Of a stretch of DNA of 12,051 bases, positions 7,030-12,051 are shown one piece after another. A model generated the notes under the pieces. It did no database searches, was not told the DNA's origin, and worked only from the letters and a program-made list of their open reading frames with translations. Each line of letters opens with the position of its first letter. Within the stretch, counting starts at the first letter, position 1. The position numbers were made by a program, and so were the translations under genes. This stretch comes from Oscillospiraceae bacterium (lineage in GTDB: Bacteria > Bacillota > Clostridia > Oscillospirales > Ruminococcaceae): the NCBI GenBank assembly GCA_017544185.1, contig JAFYEQ010000393.1, positions 1-12,051 on the forward strand, given 5' to 3'.

Positions 7030-8238
7030 TCAGTCTCTCTTGCGTGAGAACTTGGTGTTGTAGTATACGTTCACAGCCTCGTTCTTGATGAGCACCAGCA
7101 GCGCCGCGATGTTGCAGCCCGATGCCGCCACTCCGAGGAGCAGATGCAGGAAGTCATAGGAGGTCCTCCCGTTCACCGTCTCGTACAGGTAGTAGAACAG
7201 TCCCAGTCCTACGTATGCCACCAGCGACAGCGCGAACATGGACATACCGAACAGTCTTGACTGCTTGGACTTGATCAGCAGCAGCAAAGATCCCGCTGCG
7301 CCGAAGAGCCCGATGACCTGGAAGATCTGCTCGTACTCGTCCCAGCCCAGCTCGAAGAAGCTGATCGCAGCTCCAAGAAGTCCCAGCGCTATGGGGATGA
7401 TGGATATGACGAAGCCCTTCTTCGCGATCTTGAGCTGCTTCTCCTCCATCAGCTTGTTGTACATCTTCTGACTGCGGCGGGCATTGTAGGACTCGGGCAC
7501 GTGTGCCAGATCCTCCTTGACGCGGCGCCTCAGAGCGTCCTTCTCGTCGCGGTCCAGCTTGTCCATATTTGCAAGATCCTTCGCCTTGGTGCGGGGATCC
7601 TTGTATTCGTCGGAAAGGTCCTCCAGCTTCGGAGCCTCCATCTCGGACTGAAGGTCGCTCATGCGTATCTTCTCGCGCATGGCCTTCTGTGAGGATGTGC
7701 GGTTCGTGGCCATGGGAGCCAACCGGGGCTGTGAAGACATATCCTCCAGCACAGGCTCGGGATCGGGCTCTGCGTCCTCGGATACGATGTATTCCTCGAA
7801 GTCGTCGTCCTTCTTCATGGGCGCCGCTATGGGCGCAGCAGAGGGAGTGTCGGCCTCCATCACGGGAGGAAGGTCGGGATCCTCCTTCGGCTTGGACGCA
7901 TGGGTCTCGGGCGCGGTCTTCGCGGTCTGCTCGGGCAGCCCGTCATCGAGAGACGGTCTCGGCTTAGGCGCGGGCAGCGGGTCGTCGATGGACGGACGCG
8001 GCTTGACCATCGGCAGCGGATCGTCGATGGACGGACGCGGCTTGACCATCGGCAGCGGATCGTCGATGGACGGACGAGCCTTAGGTGTGGACAGCGGATC
8101 GTCGATGGACGGACGCGGCTTTGACGTCGGCAGCGGGTCGTCTATAGACGGTCTCGCCTTGGGCGTCACGGGCGGGAGAGGATCGATCTTGGGAAGATCG
8201 GGGAGCGGGGGAAGGTCAAAGTTGTTCTTGTCAGGCAT
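7030..8238 (-). CDS. Four-helix membrane protein with N-terminal 13-residue tandem repeats
   Basis: A 402-residue protein I cannot assign to a named family. Residues 1-28 are Pro/Asp-rich. Residues 29-104 hold six tandem 13-residue repeats of the form RPSIDDPLPxxKx, the last shorter and altered (RPSLDDGLPEQ). Residues 105-270 are acidic then basic, probably disordered or helical, with many Lys, Glu and Arg. Four transmembrane segments follow (about 275-295, 304-323, 329-353 and 363-384), and the tail is short and basic. There is no signal peptide, so the long N-terminus is probably cytoplasmic. ATG at 8238 has GAGG about eight nt upstream, overlapping the stop of the deacetylase gene 10 nt away, so the two are co-transcribed. 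A scaffold-like role for the repeats is speculation. Confidence 0.85.
   Translation of the reverse strand: MPDKNNFDLPPLPDLPKIDPLPPVTPKARPSIDDPLPTSKPRPSIDDPLSTPKARPSIDDPLPMVKPRPSIDDPLPMVKPRPSIDDPLPAPKPRPSLDDGLPEQTAKTAPETHASKPKEDPDLPPVMEADTPSAAPIAAPMKKDDDFEEYIVSEDAEPDPEPVLEDMSSQPRLAPMATNRTSSQKAMREKIRMSDLQSEMEAPKLEDLSDEYKDPRTKAKDLANMDKLDRDEKDALRRRVKEDLAHVPESYNARRSQKMYNKLMEEKQLKIAKKGFVISIIPIALGLLGAAISFFELGWDEYEQIFQVIGLFGAAGSLLLLIKSKQSRLFGMSMFALSLVAYVGLGLFYYLYETVNGRTSYDFLHLLLGVAASGCNIAALLVLIKNEAVNVYYNTKFSRKRD
7927..8154 (-). repeat. 39-bp coding tandem repeat (six units)
   Basis: In-frame DNA repeat coding RPSIDDPLPxxKx. Two adjacent central units are identical over the full 39 nt (about 7988-8065), while outer units differ at several positions, including a Leu-Ser-Thr-Pro variant. 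Identical neighbours indicate recent unit duplication, so copy number probably varies between strains. Confidence 0.85.
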
Positions 8239-8248
8239 CCGTTACACC

Positions 8249-8857
8249 TCAAAATTCGCTGTATATCTTGTGTTTCTCGGGCACAACGCCCTTTATGTCG
8301 TATAGCTCAGCCACGGTGACGAACTCATATCCATCCGCTTTGAGCTTGGGTATCAGCATATCCACGCCCGCAGACGTGCGCATGTTCCCCTTGGTGTCAT
8401 GGAGAAGGAATATGGACCCGTCCTCGGCGCTCTCATAGGCACGCTGACAGATCTGCTCGGATGTGGTGGTATCCTCCCAGTCAGCGCTGCCCTTGCCGCA
8501 TATGAACACCTTGTCGATCGTGTCGAACATCAGGTCGTTGTAGTCTATATATGGCGGACGGAAGAACCGCGGCATACGCCCCGTCGCCTCGATGATGCGG
8601 CGGTCGGTCTCCGCTATCTCCGCCTCGATCTGAGCCTTATCCATCTTCGACATGAAGGAATGGGTAAGGGAATGGTCCTCGTATTCGCAGCCCATAGCCA
8701 GACCTCTGTCTATCAGGTATCCGGTCTCGGGCGTGATGTTTTTGCCTATCAGGAAGAAGGACGCCCTCACACCGTGCCGTTCCAGCACATCGAGAGTGGC
8801 AGTTGTCTCACGGGGCGACGGTCCGTCGTCGAAGGATAATGCACACAGCTTAGCCAT
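8249..8857 (-). CDS. Polysaccharide deacetylase (NodB homology, CE4-type)
   Basis: A 202-residue enzyme made up almost entirely of one NodB domain. Motif 1 is SFDDGPS with D10 (base) and D11 (metal); motif 2 is DHSLTHS with metal ligands H62 and H66; motif 3 is RFFRPPY (R100-Y103); motif 5 is FLLHD with H143. These are the residues needed for zinc-dependent removal of N- or O-acetyl groups from glycans such as peptidoglycan, chitin or xylan. There is no signal peptide or anchor, which is unusual for a wall-acting member and may mean a cytoplasmic substrate. ATG at 8857 has GAGGAG six nt upstream. It sits 17 nt after the RING/zinc-ribbon gene and 10 nt before the repeat-protein gene, consistent with one operon. 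The exact substrate is unknown. Confidence 0.93.
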   Translation of the reverse strand: MAKLCALSFDDGPSPRETTATLDVLERHGVRASFFLIGKNITPETGYLIDRGLAMGCEYEDHSLTHSFMSKMDKAQIEAEIAETDRRIIEATGRMPRFFRPPYIDYNDLMFDTIDKVFICGKGSADWEDTTTSEQICQRAYESAEDGSIFLLHDTKGNMRTSAGVDMLIPKLKADGYEFVTVAELYDIKGVVPEKHKIYSEF

Positions 8858-8874
8858 ATCGGTCTCCTCATATG

Positions 8875-9885
8875 TCAGATGAATGCGTTGATTATGTACA
8901 GCGACGCGATGAAGCGCACAGATGTCATGAGTATGAAGAGTATCAGCATCGGTATGCTGGTGCCGCCCGAGAGCGGTATATAGTCGCTGTTGTCAGCTTC
9001 CTTCAGGGCGTGTACCTTGTGGAGAGCGTGACGGTAGTATATGTAGTTGGCCCACATGCCCAGAGCCAGACATATCACCGTGTCGAGTATGGATATCAGC
9101 GTCGACAGGTCGGATATGCTCTCAGCGCCCTTGTACTCGGCGATGTGCCTGAGTATATCCACGATCTGGGGGAAGCTGCTGAAGTTGGTTATGAAGACCT
9201 CGCTGTACTCGGGTATGGTGAGCATCACCAGCAGAGCGGGCAGCGACAGCACCATGCGTAATAACATTATGCCGAGGGCCGTCATGGGCATCTTGCGGTA
9301 CGCGAAGTACAGCTCGGGGAATATGAGCGCACCGATGTTCAGCCCCAGCTTGAAGCCGAAGCGGTTGATCATGGCGAAGCGCGGCATATAGTACGCAGCG
9401 GAGGGGCCCACGAACTGGGTCAGCTCCCCGTAGGTCACATCCTCGTCGGCGATATCCTCGGGGCGCACCTCGAGAGTGACTATCCTCTCGGTCATGCCGC
9501 CGGGCATCCCCTGCCCGTGCCCGTAGGGACTGCCGGGGCTGCCCATGCTGCCGGGCCCGCCCATGCCGCCATATGGAGCTCCCTTGTCGTCCTGAGCACC
9601 GGGGGCACCTTCAAAGGGAGCCGCACCGTCAGCAAGGGTGCCGCATCTGTCGCAGTACCGCTGGTCGGGGGAGAGGGACTTGCCGCATCTCCTGCATACC
9701 ACGGTCTCCGCCGCGTTCTCATCCTTCCAGCTCCTGCCGCTCTCGTGCAGCTCTGTGTTCACGCAGCCCTGCTGCTTGTAGCACGCTCTGTGATAGGGCG
9801 TACCGCAGTCTACGCACACCACGACGTCATCGTCTTCGGTGAACTCCTTGCCGCAGATCATGCATTTGTGACCAGTATATAGCAT
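8875..9885 (-). CDS. Prokaryotic RING-type zinc finger plus zinc ribbon membrane protein
   Basis: A 336-residue protein. Residues 8-41 form a RING-like zinc module (C8-x2-C11, C24-x2-C27, H32-x2-C35, C41) of the kind called Prok-RING family 1. A second zinc ribbon follows (C64-x2-C67, C78-x2-C81). A Gly/Pro/Met-rich linker (about 84-131) leads to a membrane half with hydrophobic segments near 168-186, 192-213, 256-278 and 309-334; the segment ending ELYFAYRKMP resembles the DUF2628 entry helix. ATG at 9885 is chosen for GGAG eight nt upstream; the in-frame ATG at 9954 would translate a hairpin and a palindrome as protein. It is followed at 17 nt by the deacetylase gene. Bacterial RING modules are not proven ubiquitin ligases; a regulatory or membrane-quality role is only a guess. 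Confidence 0.85.
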   Translation of the reverse strand: MLYTGHKCMICGKEFTEDDDVVVCVDCGTPYHRACYKQQGCVNTELHESGRSWKDENAAETVVCRRCGKSLSPDQRYCDRCGTLADGAAPFEGAPGAQDDKGAPYGGMGGPGSMGSPGSPYGHGQGMPGGMTERIVTLEVRPEDIADEDVTYGELTQFVGPSAAYYMPRFAMINRFGFKLGLNIGALIFPELYFAYRKMPMTALGIMLLRMVLSLPALLVMLTIPEYSEVFITNFSSFPQIVDILRHIAEYKGAESISDLSTLISILDTVICLALGMWANYIYYRHALHKVHALKEADNSDYIPLSGGTSIPMLILFILMTSVRFIASLYIINAFI

Positions 9886-9902
9886 CGTGTCATCTCCGGA
9901 AC

Positions 9903-9920
9903 GGGGAACGGCCGTTCCCC
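9903..9920. promoter_or_regulatory. Perfect 18-bp palindrome upstream of the RING protein gene
   Basis: GGGGAACGGCCGTTCCCC is self-complementary over all 18 bases and ends 5 nt before the GGAG ribosome site of the RING-protein gene. It could be a dimeric operator, or an RNA hairpin controlling translation. Its half, GGGAACGG, recurs in other gaps (4853-4860, 1609-1617 inverted, 11903-11911), so it may instead be a degraded repeat-family member in which two boxes meet head to head. Confidence 0.6.
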
Positions 9921-9937
9921 TCTCAAAAACACCATCC

Positions 9938-9962
9938 GGCGAGCAGTATCCCACTGCTCGCC
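9938..9962 (-). terminator. Strong hairpin between trxA and the RING protein gene (weak terminator or attenuator)
   Basis: GGCGAGCAG (9938-9946) pairs perfectly with CTGCTCGCC (9954-9962) around a 7-nt loop. On the minus strand it is followed by GGATGGTG and then five T residues. The 8-nt gap before the T run is too long for a standard intrinsic terminator, so partial read-through from trxA into the RING-protein operon, or an RNA-processing or stability role, is as likely as termination. Confidence 0.5.
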
Positions 9963-9990
9963 CGATATCATCTATGATCTTTCGCGTATC

Positions 9991-10299
9991 TCACGCGTTG
10001 TCGATAAAGCTCTTCAGCGCATCCTTGGGGATGAAGCCCACCTTCTGAGCGGCAGCCTTGCCGTCCTTGAGCACTACCAGTGTGGGTATGCTGAACACGC
10101 CGTACTCCTGAGCCAGATCGGGGTTCTCATCCACATCCACGGAGTAGAACTCCACCTGACCGTCATACTCATCGGCCAGCTCGTCCACGATGGGAGCCAG
10201 CATCCTGCAGGGGCCGCACCATGTGGCATTGAAGTCTATGAAGGCCTTGGCAGCTGTCTTAGCTGCACCGAGGTCGTTGTTCACAACAGTATTGAGCAT
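9991..10299 (-). CDS. trxA: Thioredoxin
   Basis: A 102-residue cytoplasmic dithiol carrier. The redox centre is WCGPC (27-31, C28 and C31), preceded by AFIDFNAT; the cis-proline is in FSIPT (P72), and the LVVLKDGK strand is normal. Length and fold fit the classical thioredoxin family. ATG at 10299 has AGGAGG five nt upstream. Immediately upstream is a flavoprotein of the thioredoxin-reductase family, and beyond it a thiol peroxidase of the type that uses thioredoxin, so this protein probably carries electrons from the reductase to the peroxidase and to other disulfide substrates. It has a private consensus promoter (10344-10372) and can therefore be made in excess of the reductase. No oddities in sequence. 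Confidence 0.97.
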   Translation of the reverse strand: MLNTVVNNDLGAAKTAAKAFIDFNATWCGPCRMLAPIVDELADEYDGQVEFYSVDVDENPDLAQEYGVFSIPTLVVLKDGKAAAQKVGFIPKDALKSFIDNA

Positions 10300-10318
10300 A
10301 TTGTCCTCCTTATCGGTA

Positions 10319-10339
10319 CGAGCACATATGTCATGCTCG
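10319..10339 (-). other. Stem-loop at the predicted 5' end of the trxA transcript
   Basis: CGAGCA (10319-10324) pairs with TGCTCG (10334-10339) around a 9-nt loop containing CATATG. The predicted transcription start falls at about 10337, so the trxA mRNA would begin almost exactly with this hairpin, 13 nt before AGGAGG. A 5'-terminal stem often protects mRNA from decay; an operator role is also possible. Confidence 0.45.
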
Positions 10340-10343
10340 ACTT

Positions 10344-10372
10344 ATTATATCATATTATTGTCTGTTAGTCAA
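10344..10372 (-). promoter_or_regulatory. Sigma-A promoter for trxA, overlapping the reductase stop codon
   Basis: On the minus strand TTGACT (10372-10367) lies exactly 17 nt from TATAAT (10349-10344). The -35 matches five of six consensus bases and the -10 all six. The -35 overlaps the last Asp codon and the first base of the TAA stop of the upstream reductase gene, so the promoter is embedded in the coding end. Predicted start near 10337. Confidence 0.85.
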
Positions 10373-11207
10373 GATATTTTACGCATGATAATGCACAAAC
10401 ATTTCCCTCTCCGGCGGCCTTGATATATTGATATGGGCGACCCGTGATGTCTCCGCAGGCGAACACGCCCTTCACGGAGGTCTGCATATCACGGTCGACG
10501 ACCACATGGGCGCCGTCGGTATCGAGCCCGTATATCAGCTTGGCGGGAGCCACGCTCTCACGCAGGACGAACACGCCGTCCGCATCGTATGTGCCTTGGT
10601 CGGTGATGAGCCGTCCCCGCTCTATGGCCGTGGGCACGCCTCCTATGACAGCGATGTTATCCGCATCGAAGGACACGTCCCCCTTGTACATGGGGAGATA
10701 CCACACCTTGGAGGCTATGCCCGCCAAAAATCTGGCCTCTCGCTCCTCCTCGGGCGACCAGGCGATCACCGCCGCGGTCTTCCCGCGGTACAAAGGCGCA
10801 TCGCAGGTGGCACAGTAGCTGACGCCGCTGCCAAGTAGCTCATCTTCGCCGGGGATGCTCTTGGCGCTCACCACGCCCATGGCAAGTATCACCGTCCGCG
10901 CGGTGTACATCTCGCCGCTCTTGCCCTGCAGCGTGAAGCTGCCGCCCATGTCGTATACCGCGGTGATGCGGTCCTCCGTAACGTTCACGCCCATGGCCGC
11001 CAGATGGTCATGTAGCCTGTCCGCCAGCTCCTCGCCGCTGACGCCGTATGCCCCGGGCCAGTTGAGTATCTCCTTTGCCTTTCGCATCTTGGAGCTGAGC
11101 TTCGTCTCACCGATCAGCAGCACGGACTTTTCCCGCACTTTCGCGGTGATGGCGGCGCTGACGCCCGCAGGCCCCGTGCCTATTATCGCTATGTCGTATA
11201 TATCCAT
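10365..11207 (-). CDS. Thioredoxin-reductase-like flavoprotein lacking the NADPH site (FFTR-like)
   Basis: A 280-residue FAD oxidoreductase of the TrxB family, shorter than the usual 305-320. The FAD dinucleotide fold is intact (IIGTGPAG, 8-15; C-terminal CGDITGRPYQ, 251-260). The redox centre CATC (C132, C135) in SYCATCDAPLY is exactly TrxB-like. The second nucleotide-binding fold is altered: where TrxB has VIGGGNTA or VIGGGDSA, this has VIAWSPEEEREA (from 147), losing all three glycines, and the HRR that grips the NADPH phosphate is replaced by P172-M173-Y174. This fits the ferredoxin-dependent flavin thioredoxin reductases of clostridia. ATG at 11207 has AGAGGTGG upstream; a GTG at 11216 lies inside that site and is rejected. 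Thioredoxin follows by 65 nt; the thiol peroxidase precedes by 130 nt. The electron donor is inferred. Confidence 0.9.
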   Translation of the reverse strand: MDIYDIAIIGTGPAGVSAAITAKVREKSVLLIGETKLSSKMRKAKEILNWPGAYGVSGEELADRLHDHLAAMGVNVTEDRITAVYDMGGSFTLQGKSGEMYTARTVILAMGVVSAKSIPGEDELLGSGVSYCATCDAPLYRGKTAAVIAWSPEEEREARFLAGIASKVWYLPMYKGDVSFDADNIAVIGGVPTAIERGRLITDQGTYDADGVFVLRESVAPAKLIYGLDTDGAHVVVDRDMQTSVKGVFACGDITGRPYQYIKAAGEGNVCALSCVKYLD

Positions 11208-11286
11208 GATATCCACCTCTTTGACAGTGTTGAGAATTGAGATCAGCCCACAGATCGGGAGCCGTGCAAATGAAAGTTTACCGGCA

Positions 11287-11349
11287 TCTTAACTCTCAAC
11301 TCTCCACTCTCAACTCTCTACATTCAGCTCTCTACGTTCAACTCTCTTG
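11287..11349 (-). repeat. Heptanucleotide array at the 3' end of the thiol peroxidase gene
   Basis: Nine consecutive 7-mers on the plus strand: TCTTAAC, TCTCAAC, TCTCCAC, TCTCAAC, TCTCTAC, ATTCAGC, TCTCTAC, GTTCAAC, TCTCTTG. The coding-strand AGTTGA in the GTTCAAC unit gives the last Ser codon and the TGA stop (11340-11338) of the peroxidase, so the array reaches into the coding end (residues Gln-Glu-Ser). Degenerate single units (GTTGAGAATTGAGA) appear at 11229-11242. The rest of the 130-nt gap shows no clear promoter or terminator. Confidence 0.8.
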
Positions 11350-11874
11350 CAACTCTCGTTCGACGCAGCGTGCCAGTTCCTTCATGTCGTGGGTGGGCTC
11401 GAAGCGGGCGACGACGTTACCTGCGCGGTCTATCACGAACTTGGTGAAGTTCCAGCGGATGCCGCTCTCGCTGGTATCCTTGATGAAGGCGGCCATGGCG
11501 ACGGCCTTTACGCCCTTGCCGAAGCCCTCGAACTTCTTCTGCGACTTGAGGTAGGTATACAGGGGCAGCTCCCCGTCGCCGTTGACCTCGGACTTGTGCA
11601 TCTGCGGGAAGCGGGTATGATACTTCAGCGTGCAGAACTCGTGTATCTCCTCGTCCGTCCCGGGAGCCTGATGGCCGAACTGGTCGCAGGGGATGTCCAC
11701 TATCTCCAGTCCCTTGTCGTGATACTTCTCGTACAGCTCCTCCAGCTCCTTGTACTGGGGCGTGAAGCCGCATCCCGTGGCGGTGTTCACCACGATGACC
11801 ACCTTGCCCTCGTATATGCTCATGGGTACCTTATCGCCGTTCGCAGCAACGACATACTGATCGTAAAAGCTCAT
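11338..11874 (-). CDS. Glutathione peroxidase family thiol peroxidase (probably thioredoxin-dependent)
   Basis: A 178-residue cytoplasmic peroxidase that reduces H2O2 and organic hydroperoxides. The catalytic tetrad of the family is visible: peroxidatic C35 (NTATGCGFTPQY), Q69 (DQFGHQAPG), W141 and N142 (RWNFTKF). It is a cysteine, not selenocysteine, form. C81 (EEIHEFC) stands where thioredoxin-dependent members have their resolving cysteine, and C63 is the conserved PC of the PCNQF motif, here PCDQF. Anaerobic Firmicutes generally lack glutathione, so the thioredoxin encoded two genes away is the likely reductant. ATG at 11874 has AAAGGA about nine nt upstream. It is the first gene of the redox block. 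Its last residues and its stop are supplied by a heptanucleotide repeat. Upstream is a repeat-rich gap without an obvious promoter. Confidence 0.94.
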   Translation of the reverse strand: MSFYDQYVVAANGDKVPMSIYEGKVVIVVNTATGCGFTPQYKELEELYEKYHDKGLEIVDIPCDQFGHQAPGTDEEIHEFCTLKYHTRFPQMHKSEVNGDGELPLYTYLKSQKKFEGFGKGVKAVAMAAFIKDTSESGIRWNFTKFVIDRAGNVVARFEPTHDMKELARCVERELQES

Positions 11875-11925
11875 ATCATGTCATCCTTTCTGTCATATCC
11901 ATGGGGAACGGTATATTTGGCGGGA

Positions 11926-11952
11926 GGGCGGACACGAGGGTCGGCATCTACC
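11926..11952 (-). repeat. Partial copy of the dispersed palindromic element
   Basis: GGGCGGACACGAGGGTCGGCATC repeats the right half of the element in the opposite orientation to the copies at 1476-1592 and 4868-4912. The central hairpin is missing. A GGGGAACGG box (11903-11911) lies just to its left, as in the complete copies. Confidence 0.55.
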
Positions 11953-11976
11953 AAAAGCCAGAGCCCGGAAGATAGG

Positions 11977-11994
11977 GACCGGAAGTTAGGAAGT
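11977..11994. repeat. Short 8-bp direct repeat GAAGTTAG/GAAGTTGG
   Basis: GAAGTTAGGAAGTTGG is a two-unit direct repeat with a related GAAGATAGG at 11968-11976. It is a further simple-sequence motif in the gap upstream of the peroxidase gene. The wider gap (11875-12051) otherwise holds only repeat pieces and no supported gene. Confidence 0.4.
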
Positions 11995-12020
11995 TGGTGA
12001 ACGGTCGGTCCACGCGATCC

Positions 12021-12051
12021 CGTGGGCGGACACGCAGGGCTCCGTAGGAGA
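12021..12051 (-). repeat. Dispersed palindromic element, inverted copy cut by the window end
   Basis: CGTGGGCGGACACGCAGGGC followed by the hairpin CTCC-GTA-GGAG is the reverse of the 4868-4912 element, matching 28 of its first 31 or so bases by eye. The window ends inside it, so its far half and any flanking box are not visible. Confidence 0.65.

Noticed and set aside
9886..9954. Longer N-terminus for the RING protein starting at 9954
   Set aside because: It would translate the hairpin and the 18-bp palindrome, lacks a ribosome site, and the ATG at 9885 has a good one.
11208..11216. GTG start three codons upstream for the reductase-like gene
   Set aside because: The GTG is part of the AGAGGTGG ribosome site that serves the ATG at 11207.

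Overview
This 12 kb window looks like the chromosome of an anaerobic, fibre-degrading gut or rumen Firmicute, most likely a Ruminococcus-like member of the Clostridia. That placement is inferred from gene content, G+C-rich coding, AGGAGG-type ribosome binding sites, perfect sigma-A promoters and the style of the intergenic repeats. No marker gene in the window fixes the taxonomy. All twelve protein genes lie on the minus strand, so transcription runs from high to low coordinates. I see no rRNA, tRNA, CRISPR array, transposase or phage gene.

In transcription order there are four blocks. (1) A thiol-redox block (11874-9991) encodes a glutathione-peroxidase-type thiol peroxidase, a short thioredoxin-reductase-like flavoprotein and thioredoxin. 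Thioredoxin has its own strong promoter embedded in the end of the reductase gene. (2) An envelope or membrane block (9885-4982) encodes a RING/zinc-ribbon membrane protein, a NodB-type polysaccharide deacetylase, a four-helix membrane protein with a 13-residue repeat domain, an L,D-transpeptidase with a VanW/PG-binding-type stalk, and a small zinc-ribbon protein. A terminator-like hairpin follows. (3) A tightly overlapping three-gene operon (4820-1757) encodes a cytoplasmic GH28 polygalacturonase-type hydrolase, a TIM-barrel sugar isomerase/epimerase and a DUF624/YesL-like membrane protein, which points to use of pectin-derived oligosaccharides. (4) A DUF815 AAA+ ATPase (1435-239) follows a textbook promoter and a leader of about 220 nt filled with repeats.

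The intergenic gaps carry two dispersed repeat types. One is a palindromic element of about 45 bp (consensus near CGTRGGGSGGACACG, with a central CTCC-TAC-GGAG hairpin), accompanied by GGGAACGG boxes. The other is a heptanucleotide array (TCTCAAC/TCTCCAC) found exactly at the 3' ends of three genes, where it supplies or adjoins the stop codon. Positions 1-238 and the other gaps show no convincing gene.

The most interesting points are as follows. The reductase-like protein keeps its FAD site and its CATC redox centre but has lost the NADPH-binding glycines and the HRR motif, suggesting a ferredoxin-dependent (FFTR-like) thioredoxin system feeding a thiol peroxidase. The heptamer arrays coincide with stop codons. 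The redox and envelope genes are separated by a perfect 18-bp palindrome just upstream of a ribosome binding site.
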